Source: Phorcus lineatus
Lineage: Eukaryota > Mollusca > Gastropoda > Trochida > Trochidae
Length of the DNA stretch: 64,000 bases
Direction: 5' to 3'
NCBI GenBank assembly: GCA_921293015.1
Contig: OV121092.1
Location: forward strand, 29,767,764-29,831,763
Shown: positions 22,761 to 35,910 of the stretch, piece after piece
Position numbering within the stretch: position 1 is the stretch's first letter
Layout of the letters: each line of letters starts with the position of its first letter
Notes under the pieces: model-generated
What the model saw: the letters and a program-made list of their open reading frames with translations, nothing else
Told to the model about the DNA's origin: nothing
Database searches by the model: none
Translations under genes and position numbers: made by a program

Positions 22761-25744
22761 AACGTACATTTTCTTCAATCATAAAGAAAAACTTATGATT
22801 GTCAGTGCAGTTTCGTGAGTCTGGGGGCGATTACTTCAAAAGGAAAATCCTCTAATTACATGCTTTTACCAAATAAAGGATTTTCTTTTTATAGAGTTTA
22901 AGAATAATTGATTTAAGTGTTACATAGAACATTACTCTTGAGGCGTAAACAGTTTTTCCTGATCTGTTCAAAGTTGTTGTGCTGATACAAACGATGACTG
23001 ACACTGACAACATTATTCTTATGTAAAGAAAGCTCTTCATTAACATAATATGTTAAGCAGTAGCCTCTGACAGCAACGTACAATTATTACAGAAGAGTGA
23101 CTTTGTGGTGCGAATTAGCCCGATGCTGAAATACCAAGGAGAGGCAATAATTTGACAGTATTTGCAGAATAACAATTTCGTAATAGTTTAACAGCAAGGC
23201 TACCAGATGGCCATCAAATGAGAACATCGTTGTAAGAATATGGTTTAATATGTTTTAGGACTGTGAAGATATGAAAAAATACTTAATCTAATATCTATAT
23301 AGTGTAAAACCAGTTGAGGACATGGAAAATAAAAATAACAAAGTGCGTCAATGCATGCTGTATTTTGCCTCTGAAATGTATATTTTGACTTGAACATTAT
23401 TTCAAAGTTTAGCAGTGTCACGATTTGCTCTCCTGTCCTGTCATATTTCGAGTCGTTTTTACTGAAACTATCTTGAAGAATTTATATTTAGCTTTCAGAT
23501 TCGCCAAAAACGGTTATTGGTGATAAAATGTTTTTATATTAGAATTTGATATGTTTTATTTGTATCCCAACAGTGCGTCATACCATGGGATAAAGTTGTC
23601 ACTCTGTCCATCCGTTCATCCATCTGCCCGGAACAGTTTTGGCAGGTCATTGAACTGACCAGGGGTCAAAATTCCAAAAACACTATTTTTTATTTCCCCC
23701 CATAAAATCCTTTATACGTTATCAACTTCTTTTGAAAAATCGCGTTTGTTCCTTAGCACAAAGTAAATGTGATAGGGTTGGTTTTAATCTCAGAGAGTCG
23801 ATTTGGAACATTTCATTTGACATTTTATTAAATCGAAATTCCGAAAATATGACCCCTTCTGTCTATATCAATGTGCCAAAATTCAAATCTTTGCACGAGA
23901 GACTACAGTTCAAGAATGGCTATATCACATATGGACAGTGGGTGATCCATTGTCAGTTATGCTGAAGATATTCTACTGACGTTGAAACGACACCCAAATT
24001 ACATGATATTTGCACTACTAGTCAGTGGTTAGTGAAGAAACCTTCGGTATGCAGCTGTGGAGACGTATTCTCATGTAGCGAAGAACATCAATCTAGAAAA
24101 ATTCCAATTAAAGAGGCTATATAGAATTGATTTCCCTTGTGTTACTCTTTATCTAAGGTATATTAGATATGGAAATTCATGTCGAAAAGGTCAGGTCCCA
24201 GGCCAACAATAACGGAAGCAACTGTTGAAATATTATAATACTCTTTACCTGTATTGTTATATACATGATTATGTGGTAAATTTGTTGATTGTATATTAAA
24301 TGTTGATAATATCTGTGCCCCTTTCCTTTCTGTACACACAAGTTGTATGCTAAATAATGTCTTCGTCAATTCAGAAATACGTGAAGGTGATATGCCGAAA
24401 GCTGTACTTTTATATCATCCATATCTTAATTGACGTTTACGTTTCATGTTTCATATCTTTATGCAGATAATTGACCACTTTATATTCAAATGATGTTCAA
24501 CACTGAATTTGTGATAATGCAATTTTCTAAGATTCCAAGGGGGAATGAAAAGACATCCTGTGCTACTATTTGTAGAGAACTTGTTAACAATTTGGAAGCA
24601 GGTTAGTAATTTTAGGTCACGATGGATGCATTGGAACAACTTTAGAAAAAAATACTCCTACTTCTAAAATGACAAGTCTATTCTTTGCTCTTTTGGTGAA
24701 ATCAAACATAACATGTTTATTTCATAAATCATCTGTCTAGAAGGACGTGTTAAGAGTTATTGGTAATTTAGTTTGCCAATGCCGTTGACTGTTTACAGCC
24801 CTCTTTTGAAGATATGAACAACCAATTTGAAGTGGCAACCCTCAAGATTCTAGTGTAAGGTACATTAAGTAGGAAACTAATGTAAACAGCAGTACAAAAT
24901 GCCATAATATATATTCTACCTACAAGAATCCAAGGCACTGTGGCATCCATGAACAATGCCCCTTTAAATGGTTTAAAGATTCTCTGTTATCTGTCTTAAG
25001 AATTTAAGAGGGCGAAAGGCTGCACTTATAGTAACCAAAAATATATAAAAGTCTTATCACTACGGTTTTGTAATATTCCTTTGAAAGGGAAACGAAATAT
25101 ATAACCAAATCTAGTATAGACGGTCAGATGGAACATTTAAATGGTGTATTTCAGCATGAACATACATGATGAAAGCGATGAGATTGTAAAGAATAAAGTA
25201 GATCCATGAACACTAATTGAATATGTTCCATGGTTAGCCTCACAATTTCAGACAAATTGATATTTGTTTACATGATACAGACGACTTCACTTAAAAAGCT
25301 TAGTGATAAAGCATTGCTTCATTTGCTCATTGTGTTAACCACGTGATCCTACATGCCGGTAAATTTTCAAGATTTTTTAAAATTCACTTCTTATCACTTG
25401 TAATTATATAATTGTTTAACAAAACATTACTGTGGGAGTCATATGAACAACAAATACGCATATCATACAACACTGCGAATAATCATGAATCAGACATTTA
25501 TATTATCCTTTACGGCAATCATGCACACTAATACCTCGTCTATACAAATAATGCACAGATGCATATCTCTCGAAACTACTTATTACTCCCACTCAATTAA
25601 TAAATCATTTCAAAAATGCATACAGGTTTAATAGTTATTTTTAAAGGACCAGAAGATATAATTGTAATGTAAAATTATATCGGCATGAACAATGATATCC
25701 TCATTATTGAAACTCAGAATACAATTCGAAGACAAAACAAAAGC
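22761..25744. other. Inter-copy spacer, non-coding
   Basis: Three kilobases between the two duplication copies with no gene, RNA or recognisable element. Short frames (for example 23,732-23,965) show no motif. It resembles neither the left flank of copy 1 nor the right flank of copy 2. Confidence 0.55.
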
Positions 25745-26234
25745 AGCTATTTTAGTTAATGCAACGTGAAAGGTTTTACTGTGTATAATAAAATCGTGAA
25801 AGTTACCAATATACCTTCATAAGGAATATATAATTTTGGTTCTCAGATTTTTTTTATATCCAGAAGATGCTTAGTAGGCTCGCCGATTCAACAATCTATA
25901 CTTCAGGTTAGTTGCACTACAGACGCCTATGAATCTTTTTTTTCAAGCGGATGGATAAATGTTCATTAGTCTTAAAATAGCAAATAAGAGCGCAAAATTG
26001 TGCTTAGATCATAAACATTATTCCCATACTTCCCTTTAAAATTGGTTCATTCATAATCGTAGGATTTGATTGAGCATATTTCTGATTTGGCCATTCCGAT
26101 CCTAACGTTTATTATTTACAATGATTTGATATGTTCTTAGCAATTAATCATCATTGAAGAAGTATTTGGGTTTTTTTAATTTTGTTTTAAAAGGCTGCCA
26201 CGACAAACTTTTAAATAATGTAATAAGGAATCAG

Positions 26235-26350
26235 GGCCTGCTTTCACAAAGCTACCTTAACTAATGTTAACCTTAACTCCCATACTTTAACATTGCACTA
26301 AGGTTACCTTTAGGACTTACGATCACTTTAGGGCTTTGTGAAAGGAGGCC
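26235..26350. mobile_element. MITE, 116 bp, private to copy 2
   Basis: The ends are inverted: GGCCTGCTTTCACAAAGCT at the left and the complement of GGCCTCCTTTCACAAAGCC at the right, so about 19 bp of terminal inverted repeat. The interior has TTAACCTTAACT/AAGGTTACC words. The unoccupied site in copy 1 reads CCAGAGGTAAT; the filled site reads TCAG-element-AAGAGGTAAT, compatible with a 2-3-bp duplication ending in AG. It has no coding capacity. Confidence 0.85.
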
Positions 26351-26976
26351 AAGAGGTAATATGTATCCTTTAAATGTTAACAATGAAAATGTCATCCTTA
26401 ATGATAAAAATCTCCCTTCTTCAGAGCATCAGTTACTACTCTGTATACAACATTTCACAAATGCTCAAAGCTCGCTTAAGCTATTGTTACACTGCTCTTA
26501 CTGATTGCTGCTTTTAATATCTCTCATGAGAGAAGCAAACGCATCAAACGGCAATCCTAGCGCATCTGTTGAGACATATCTGTCTCATTTATTGCCTGAA
26601 TTTGTGTTTTAGGATTCCATGGAGATTGCATACTGCGAAGTTATGTGTTTGCAGTTGCGTGTTCTTGGCTGTTTGACTGCAGAAAACTCTCTAGACCTGG
26701 TTTTTGCATTTAAGGTTTAAGTTAGTGTGTGCATATGTTAATCACACCTGCCGTTGGGACAGGTATCTGCTTGGTACGTTTTGATGTCATCCATTAGCTA
26801 AACGTGTGGCAAGGCAAGGTTGGCCATCTTTTTAAAATTGTTTGCTTCGGAGTGCTACACTGAGAAAACATGTACATGAATGTCATTTATGGTTTTACCA
26901 ACATACGCAACATACTAGTCAACAGAAAAGTTGTCATTGTGACTATTTTATTACAAGAAGTTAAGAGTGCAATAAG

Positions 26977-27341
26977 TAATTTAAGGTTTCATGATATGCT
27001 TTACGACAAAAACATAACAATTAATCAATGTCATTACTTTAATTATTAAAATGCGAGCTGCATAAGCGTTGATGCCAAGATCTTTTAAAAATATAATAGC
27101 ACTTGAGTTATGAATGGAGAATTACATTTACATATATTTAAGATATTTTTCAGACATGCTTCTACATTTGTTTGAAGAATATTTGATTGATATATAAAAT
27201 CATGATATACAATTAAATTGACCGCTCTTGTATAGAACTTGATATAGAACTTGATACTTGTATAGAAGATTGTCTCTTTATACATTTGCATTAACTTATT
27301 TTAGGATAATAAATTCACTCTATTTTATGCAGCAACCCTAA
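26977..27341. other. Copy-2-specific insertion, AT-rich
   Basis: About 365 bp interrupts an otherwise collinear alignment (copy 1 near 8,875). It contains two back-to-back TATAGAACTTGATA words. No terminal repeats, coding motif or tail identify its class. The junctions read CAATAAG-TAATTT and ACAATAG-TTTATG, giving at best a 5-6-bp duplication. Confidence 0.5.
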
Positions 27342-28737
27342 CAATAGTTTATGATTGGAATATTGTTCTGTAATAGGCCGATTTATTGGAAGAACGCTAA
27401 TTAGATTGATGGATAGTCGAACGGCACTGATTTATCTCATATCTTACAAACGAACCCAAGTCTCACAGAATGTCTAACCTGACGTTTTATCTACTATCAC
27501 AAAAAGTCTCAGTTGATAGTTTTATGGCAAGGAGCGAAAACTTTGCAGGTGTAATCGATGAGACATGTTTCTTAGAAGTTGTTTTTCCCTTGACTTCTTT
27601 CAAAAATAGAAGTCATAAGAAACTGTAAGGAATTTAAAAACGCAGATGCACAGACATTTGTTGCTAGCATTGAAATTACAAATGCAGAACTGTTGATTTC
27701 GTTGGGTTTTTCTTCAATGTAGACAGGGAAAGTGCTTTCGAAAGGTAATTTGAGAAATCTTCTATTTAGCTATATTTAGCAAGTTAAGTTCTTGCTTCCT
27801 TCCACTAGTACAAGCAATTACAGGATTCTATTTCCCCAGCAGTAAAAAGAAAGGTGACAGTGTTTCTGTCCGCCCTTCTTGGCTTTTAAAATAGAATTCT
27901 TATAAATTATAATTGCTACAAATGGTGTAGTTCCCCACAGAGATTTATAAGTTTCCATTCTTAAAGGAATTTGCAAATGGGATTCGTGCGATGAATATTT
28001 CAACAGCATTGTACTTGATATATTTCCATTGCTCCTAATAAGATGTTGATGACCTCAGAAACAATTTTTTGTATACTTTTTCACTGGGTGGTTTTATGCT
28101 TTTTCGCTTATTCTGAAGTGTCTCATGGCAGTTTATGGTGATGCATTGCGTTTGGCTGATTCTTTTTTTTAAAAATATCTCAGTAAGAACCGCCAACTCT
28201 TTAAACCAGAAACATTATGTGAAGACTCCTTGACAAACAGAGATCATAATTATTTATTGATTTGGTGATCCCTTACAGTCACATGGTTGTCGTACTGATA
28301 TGTATTGTTGTGTTCGTGTGAAGAAGCTAAAACTCAAGAAAAATTAAAAAATCATGTCCAACAGGTATAAAAAAAATTATGTTCGATCAGGTATGGCACT
28401 AATTGTAAGTTGTAACTATAGACGACTGAATATTATTACATTCTTCGAATGTAACCCTCAGAACATGTCACATATTCCATGTGGTTATTTAACCCGATAC
28501 GTGACATTTGAAAAATTAACATTTTAATTTTCTTACATATGTTCGCATCTCTTCTGACAAAGGTTTCGTAAATAACAAAAAAATCTACAAGATATGCATA
28601 CCAAAACAATTTTAGACAGTTCGATAGTGCATTCTTATAGTTACATCAAGTCATACACTTGAATTGACACAGAGTTCACATTACAACTCAGCATGTAGCT
28701 GCTGATCCATCAAGGCGTTGTAAGTGTCCCACACACA

Positions 28738-28918
28738 TCACCATCCCGTGACGTATCACCATGAAGTGACCGTCATATCGCTGTAGTGTGTCACGTGACT
28801 GACAACTCACCACAGTATCACCATGACGTCACTGAAATTTCACAATAGTATCACCATGACGTGACTGACATCTCACAACAGTATCACCATGACGTGACTG
28901 ACATCTCACAATAGTCTC
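28738..28918 (+). repeat. 33-bp minisatellite with CRE-like cores
   Basis: About five imperfect units with consensus TCACCATGACGTGACTGACA, TCTCACAACAGTA. Each unit carries a TGACGTGA, TGACGTCA or TCACGTGA core, the kind of site bound by bZIP/CREB or E-box proteins. Whether any is bound is unknown. One unit is 29 bp (deleted). Confidence 0.8.
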
Positions 28919-28992
28919 CTCAGTCCTTATCCCTCATCTGGATAGACTGCTACAAGGCTGAACTCCATCACACCCTGTGAGACTGTATAGAC

Positions 28993-29082
28993 GTCACACA
29001 GACGTCCAAAACCCATGGACTGGTCACACAGACGTCCAAAACCCATGGACTGGTCACACAGACGTCCATAACCCATGGACTG
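28993..29082. repeat. 30-bp minisatellite, 3 units
   Basis: Three near-identical units of GTCACACAGACGTCCAAAAC, CCATGGACTG; only one position differs in the third. Because 30 is divisible by three, the minus strand reads a ten-residue repeat (DQSMGFGRLC), but the frame opens and closes in ordinary sequence and I do not consider it a gene. Confidence 0.85.
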
Positions 29083-30244
29083 GTCAGACGACAACAAGGC
29101 AATAAAGCAAGCGCACCATGCCTCCAGTCCATACTCCAACACTGTAAAACACATATTTTACTGTCAAGTTTTACCAACATAAAACAATGCTTGAACATGC
29201 ATTCAAACATGGTAAATATCATAATTGGTTTCATGGAACCCATCTCAACTTCACACAATAAATTTGTACATAATAAACATCAAATTCTGACAAATTCACA
29301 CAGTTGATTTGTACATTATAAATATCACTATTTTTTTAAACATCACAGTACTAGTACATCACCTTCGACTGTAACTGCCAAGTATACAAACCATAAAATG
29401 AAACATGTTCCAAAGTTCATTATTATACAGTTACAAAAAACTCTACTTACGGCTTACACAGCCTGTACTTTCAATGCGCTCGCTCCAGTCGTCTGCCTCC
29501 AACACTGCCGACACGCACTTTTATACACATTATTGCCCACACCTCTCGTGCTTCACGCGTGCACCACCTTAACAAAACTCACCGGGTGTGTTTTGGCAAA
29601 CCGTTCAAAGTTTCCCTTTCCAGCTAACTTGTGACAGTTATAAAGCAGATATTCTAATTAACTCAGCAAAATTTGTCAAAGAAGCTTTAGTTTAAGATTT
29701 GTAAAGATATATCAATCTATTTTATCACAATATTTACTGCAACAGTTTTTAACTTTGGCCTACGGAATAAACGTTTCTATAGAATTCATTAAAATGTTAC
29801 CTAAAACTGCAAGAAATACATTTTATATTACAGCTTTATGTTTTAAACATGAGTGCGGGATATCAACAGATTCATCTGTCACAATACGAACGAATGAAAT
29901 TTGATATCAAAACATAATTGGAACTGCAAATTATCAAAGTAGAAAGCTCACTATAAGCAATTAAGAATAGCTAAATTTTCAACTGGTACTCAATTGGATG
30001 TTTTTATTATATATTTGACGTGTTGTCCTCAAATACAGATACACTATTGATCCCTGCAAAGCTATATATTCTGTAAAAAGTACAAAAAGGGAGGTTTAGG
30101 TTTTGTAGGGAAATGTTAAGCAATGGATATGTAAGTCTTTGAGACGCCTTTGCAAATCGTCAAACTCCAACAGTGTTTCTTGGCAATGTCAGTTGAGTAG
30201 GTGAGGAAGTTGTGGTTTTCAAAATCATTTCAGTAATGTAAAAC

Positions 30245-30544
30245 GTGGATTGCAACCACCCAAACGAAAGTGGACAAATCACAGAGAAACGGGATGAGGG
30301 AAAGGCTAAAATACAAGAATATTACGGAAAGGTCAGCAGTTCTACTCAAAATTGGTCACATACATATTGCTATGGCATACTTATACAAGAATATAATCAC
30401 AGCACTACAGAAACATTTTGCAACACTGGGTTTCAGGGCGCAAAAACTCAATTCATAATATATTTTGTTCAAAACGCGAGATATGTCGTAACGTTAACTC
30501 ATGTTGAAAAAATGTTTTCAAATGATATTCTGTTGAAGACATAA
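30245..30544 (+). CDS. Hypothetical small ORF, copy-2 counterpart
   Basis: Counterpart of 10,759-11,028, 99 codons here because the copy-1 stop region is altered. It differs by many substitutions and one in-frame Ser insertion (SSS for SS). No recognised domain. It is listed only because the frame is retained in both copies; it may be chance. Confidence 0.15.
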   Translation: MDCNHPNESGQITEKRDEGKAKIQEYYGKVSSSTQNWSHTYCYGILIQEYNHSTTETFCNTGFQGAKTQFIIYFVQNARYVVTLTHVEKMFSNDILLKT

Positions 30545-32977
30545 GAAAATCTCAATTTCTTATTTAGACCCCTAGTGCCATTTGGGGAATGCCAACAATG
30601 TTTCTGGCATACCACATGATTGACCCTTATATATGTATTGTACAAATGATCCTTTCATAAAATTCAGTTTCGACTATAAATTTCTTTGTTAAAAAAAGGT
30701 GATTGCTTGTAATTTTCGGAAAATAATCATTTTCACAAACTAATTTGATAACTTAAGTAAGGATTTTAAAGTCAAATGTCAGAGTGCAGTTGTTTTGGTT
30801 TTTATCATCAGAAACATTGTATTCAAAATAAGTTTTCATATTAATTTCATCAAGGTTCTTGTTATCTATACCACTTGTCAAAGTGATATTTATTTCATAT
30901 CATCAAAATCGAAATTATCATAAAATAAATCTAGAATTATGATATTATGTTGATATAAAAAAATAACCTATCCGACAAATTCATCAACATAGACAAGTCG
31001 TTTTTAAACAAGATCTGTTTATAATGATGAACAAGTCACAGAATTTGTTTTTCAATATGTGATTGTCAATTATATCAAGAGCCAAAACAGACACAATAGG
31101 AACCAGCACAACATTATTTCTAATGCAAGAGCTTTTTGTGTGCATGACTGCCATCCTCCACATGGTTTATCACTTAGAATTTGACATTGAAAGTGGCATT
31201 TACAGATAACGAACTGACAAATTTAGTTGAGATGCACCCTATGAGAATGTCCTTACGTCAAACCTGGTGCTGAATACCGCAAGCAGGGATGAAAAATTAC
31301 AGATAATTAAGTTCTGAAACAACTACACAACAAACAGCAGATGACCATTATATCAAATGCATGAAAAAAAAACTAAAATTGTTCCGTCTAATCTCGATTT
31401 CCCTGAAAATGGTTACAAAATGGGTAAACAAAATGGTCGTCATAAATGAAAGCGATTACATATTGTTGGTATTCATGCAACCATACAAACATAATGATTG
31501 AAAATGTCTCTTGTGGATTTTTAGAATCCGTTAACTGCAGGTTTAGTCAAATGTCTATAGGTTCTGGATCATCTAGCGACTGAATCTAGTTACTTTGAGA
31601 AAACAGCTACGTGTACATGTATAACATACCAATGGCACGCTCATGCTTATCATTTGACACTCATGGCATTTGATTTCACAGCAATAATTCTTGTCAGAAC
31701 ATGTTTTCCTGATTTAGATTAAATAGTTCGTAATAGAGAATACAACCAAGGACTTACATTTTGTATGCTGTCACAAGTGAAAACAATTTTGATGCAAAAC
31801 TCATTCGCATGTTCTACATATCTGAGCATATTGATATGTGCTATTTCGAATTTTACAAAATCATTTCCTTGAGTTTTTGTCACAACTGATAGTTAACAAT
31901 TTTCAATTTACATATAGTTATTGAATGTATGCTTAAACAATCTAAGGGATGTAGAGTTTGTAATGACTTAAAAAAGTGATTTCACAGATGATTTGTGCAT
32001 GTGATTGAGAAGGACGGTAGCTAATTATCCAGTGGAATACTTTAGAAGATTTACGAACTTCAAAGGTAGAAATAATGACAAAACATAATTTTCTTTTGTA
32101 TATATTTTGAACATGTTTAGTGTTCTTTCAAGATGTGCCAGTATTTTTGTATTAAATTAAATAAAAGCACCGAGAAAAGGAAAGTAAACAAAGGTAATTT
32201 GTATCTTAAAATACATACCTCTTCTAAACTACAGGGCAAAAGACACTTTATTTTAGTTCGTGTCACAAATGGTCCACTATGTCGGGCTTTCACACTTAAA
32301 TGCACTCTAAAAACTTAGATAAAATCGAAAATAGACTCAAGATTTCATTACAGGACATACAAGATAACACCTAGCAATAAAGGCTGAGAGCTGAAAATAA
32401 CCGTTTCACGATAGAAATTGACAGCTCATTCCAATTCAAACTGGATGGGCGACAACCTGTCGCTCAACCGACAATCACATCCACATCACCAGCATGGGGA
32501 AACGTAGTATAGGTGAATTTGATAATATAATTTCACGAATGCAAGTGACTAAATCGCTACAAATTGATTTTGATGTATTAGAAAGGTATCTCGTCTTCCG
32601 TAGTTACTTTCACTCAATATCTGTATTCAATGGTTCTGTTCCGTCGAAGAAGCATGTCATTCCCGTTGGGTTTTTTTCACAAAAATATAAATGTACGGTT
32701 ATCATCTGAACACAAAAGTTATGTTCGTATAAATTTGTAAAAAATATGTGAATTATTGGAGTGATTTGATTTAAACATATTTATTCAAGAGAAAGGATGG
32801 GGTACAAGTAATCCAACTTGAAACCCTCTCCTATGTACATTGCTTGCATATAAAATGGACACGATATATATATTTACATACATATATAAATACATGGAAA
32901 TATATAGAGATGAGATACATATATACAAAAGTGCAGACGAAGAAAAGGGTAGTTGAAACTGAGAAGTACTCAAAGAG

Positions 32978-33206
32978 TTATCTGATTATCAAATCTTTCT
33001 GAGAATGAGATATATTTATGAACTTCAAAAAAATCTGATTATTATCCTTATAAGAAAGATCTGTACTGCCATTTAGTAAAAGATCAAAATTTACCATTAA
33101 TCTATTAATTATTGCATATTGTAGAAATAATATCAAACAATTTATGTCTATTATTGGAATACAAAGTACATTCCATGAAATAATGATAAGAACATTCACA
33201 AGAGGA
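32978..33206 (-). pseudogene. LINE C-terminal remnant, copy 2
   Basis: Same remnant as at 13,242-13,463: CECSYHYFMECTLYSNNR on the minus strand, then LLLNGSTDLSYKDNNQIF. In this copy an indel after the CSYHYF block and an in-frame TAA TAG pair break the reading between the two halves. A fossil shared by both duplicates. Confidence 0.5.
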
Positions 33207-34527
33207 TTAGCAAAAGGTGGAGTGATTATGGTCGGAAATTGATGATATTTAAAAAAAAACATTGCGAACCTTTTAGAAAGATTTAGGCAAACCCGAAGTG
33301 TTATCTAATGACCTTTATTCTCGTTGTCCACATCTTACATTTAACTCCAAAGTATAGACTTGTCATCATTGAATTTCAATTGTTCCCGTTAGTTTAATAT
33401 TAACTTTCCTGTAAGTGTTTGTAAGAACTAATTACATAAATACATCATATGGATTTCTGCCATTTTTGATGTAATATTTACTGATAGCATTGAACGAAAA
33501 CAGCAATTTAAATAATGTTTCACATAATTCCAGTTGAAACAAAAAGCAAAGAATGAAATCAAATAGCTCTATCTGGTTCCTGTTGATACGTCTGAGTTCG
33601 AAGTTATAAAAAACAGACATGAATATAAACTGTTAGTGATAACATCATTTTTACAAGCTCTTCTTCCTTCCGCAATTTCAATAGGGTTAGAGTAACGATG
33701 AAGGAGGAAAGTATTCCCTAGGCACCCCCCGGATAGTCGTATTGCAGATTTAAGCTTCGAAATCATTAGGCATGTGTGATGTTTCTTTGGGTGATGTCAC
33801 GATATCAGTATGTCCATTTACACAAGAACCGATGTACCTGAAGAGGTTAACTATGATTAACAAGAAAACACTTGTATTGCTTATATTTTGTTTTTGTCAT
33901 GAGATAGTTTTGGTCCCATGTTTCTTGGGGGTAGTGTCACGACAACAGTATGTCAATTTACACAGAAACCTAAGTATGTTTTAGAAGTTAAATATGATTA
34001 TCAACAAAAGATTTGCATTTCTTATATGTTGTTTTTGTCATGTGGTAGTTGTCTGGTCATAAGATTGTGACGTGTATATATATTATAACTTTTCACATTA
34101 AATACTGATTTGGTTTAACATTTTCGTTTCAATATTTCATATTTTCTGTAGTTGGATCCAGTTAAAAATTGAGAAAAAATTAAATCAGTGGGGAAGTGGA
34201 AGAAATTTGTCCTTTACATCCGTTCTCAAATCATGTTTTATTGGTATGCGTACCACTTGTTTTATACATATTAGGAAACGGTATAAGAATATTTACGGAG
34301 GCAACTTTATCATAAATCGATAGAATTTGTTTATCCATAAAAAACATCCTTGTCTTCCTCAATTGTTTTTACCGTTACTTCTATAACCATAAGCTGTAAC
34401 AGGATCTATTGCATATTATCAATCAACATTTACCGAACTATATTGTACTCATAATGTTTGCAAATTATCTCCAAAGAATCACCATTTCTTCTTCTTTCAT
34501 AATTATCTTTGGTGACGCAGTAAGTGA

Positions 34528-35596
34528 CCTATTTTTATTACCCACGTGGGACTTAGTAAAGGGGTTTCATAACAATCTGTTATGACACATATGTGTCATA
34601 ACACCTTCGAGTGATTTGATTGGCTGATACATGAGTTTTAACGTTACCGGTACTTCTTTCATCAGCTATTTCATTCATTATTTCCATTCATAAGTTTTCG
34701 TTCCTAAGCACACGAAAAACGAGAATTTTCATCGAATAAAATGTTTTTTTAATTGTGGTGACATGCAAGGCTTTTCTTTCCTTTTATTACTGAAATGTCC
34801 GTAAATAAATAGAAAAACGATACAATCTAAATAAGTAACAACATTCGTCTAGGTCTATCGGGACTCATGTAAACAAAGATGGCGTCACCCGTAAAAAAAT
34901 AATGATTTGGTCAAAATCTATGGAAAAGTTATTGGATGAGTTGTGAATGTTATTCGGCCTTTGAACACTTTCAGCATATATGTTGTCAAGACTTCTCAGG
35001 GGGAAAAGCAAGTACCTAGATATAGACTTACTGTTTTCCTGTTTCGCCAAGCGTCGCCGTATTGTTTATAGTGACTTGTCCTTTTATCTGATGAAGAATA
35101 GTTGCAATTGAATGAAAAGTTTCTTTACCAGTTGACAGTTTTTGAGATATAAATTTCAATGTTATTCCCTTTAGAGGCCAAATGTTACGTGTGCCATTCA
35201 AAACGTGTCTTGTTAATCCGTTGTTTCCGAACAGTTCTCGTTGGAGTGACGGCCGACTGACGTTGAGCCGAGATTTAGGTCACGTTTATCAGTTCAAAAT
35301 GTTGACAGATTTCGCGTGTTTATGCTGAATTACATATTTGTAGCTGAAACCTAGTCTTTAAATGAAACGAATTAAATGATTTTTGCTTTCAGTTGTAGTA
35401 TATTTTCATCTGTTTCTTTATCAAATGTAATGAACTACATTACACCAAAGCAGCATACGTTTTACGAAGTGAAGGGGCCGACATTCCAATCACCAGTCTA
35501 ATGTGTTAATCCGCGTTTTGCGTTTCTCTATAGGGAAGCTAATTTTACTTTAATTTGACGATGTTTTCATTGTAAAAAACGTGGGTAATAAATAGG
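34528..35596. mobile_element. Possible DNA element with TTATTACCCACGT ends
   Basis: The left end CCTATTTTTATTACCCACGT (34,528-34,547) and the right end (35,579-35,596, complement CCTATTTATTACCCACGT) form an inverted pair about 1.07 kb apart. Inside the left end is a perfect 26-bp palindrome (34,578-34,603) followed by GATTTGATTGGCTGA. A similar arrangement (TTACCCACG then GATCTGATTGGCTGA) occurs near 62,650-62,735, suggesting a repeat family. No transposase is visible; the class is uncertain. Confidence 0.45.
34578..34603. repeat. Perfect 26-bp palindrome
   Basis: TGTTATGACACAT followed immediately by its exact reverse complement, with no spacer. It may be a subterminal inverted repeat of the surrounding element or a cruciform-prone site. 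Confidence 0.8.
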
Positions 35597-35746
35597 ATAC
35601 AAAACTCGTTCTCCTTTCATATCAAGTTTATGTCCCTCGTGAAATAAATTTGTTTTGTCACTCGCCAAGGCTCGTGACAAAGCAAAATTATTTCACTTGG
35701 GACATAAACTTGATATGAAAGGGGAAGCTCGTTTGATATCCTATAA
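35590..35746. repeat. Hairpin-forming palindrome, ~75-bp arms
   Basis: The left arm contains CTTTCATATCAAGTTTATG and TCCCTCGTGAAATAA, then TTTGTTTTGTCACTCG. The right arm contains the reverse complement with a few mismatches. The centre is CCAAGG at about 35,665. It looks like a MITE-type hairpin. The half-word TGTCCCTCGTGAA recurs at 62,889 next to the second LINE. Confidence 0.8.
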
Positions 35747-35910
35747 AAACATCCTACGGAGAATAAAATATAATTGTATTTTGCCTTTAATTCATTTATT
35801 GTTCTGTTTCAGATTTCGATATATAATGCAATACCTGCTCACCTTTTAACAAACTTCTTTTGAAATCCTGTAAAATTGTCAAAACATGAATACAGTGCCT
35901 TTTATTTCTT

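Larger units (their letters stand above)
28565..29636. other. Copy-2-specific 1.07-kb block with minisatellites
   Basis: It replaces 138 bp of copy 1 (10,076-10,213). It holds the 33-bp and 30-bp minisatellites listed below and a relatively C-rich end (29,440-29,636). No terminal inverted repeats or tail found, so the mechanism of gain is unclear. Confidence 0.55.

Noticed and set aside
28927..29258. Protein with DQSMGFGRLC repeats
   Set aside because: The repeat arises from a 30-bp minisatellite whose length is a multiple of three. Flanking sequence has no coding character and the block is absent from copy 1.
35091..35125. Hammerhead-like CTGATGA ... GAAA near 35,091
   Set aside because: The intervening sequence cannot form stem II and the spacing is wrong.
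35655..35849. 64-codon frame identical at 41,084-41,278
   Set aside because: Identity comes from the long direct repeat; the frame begins inside the non-coding hairpin palindrome.
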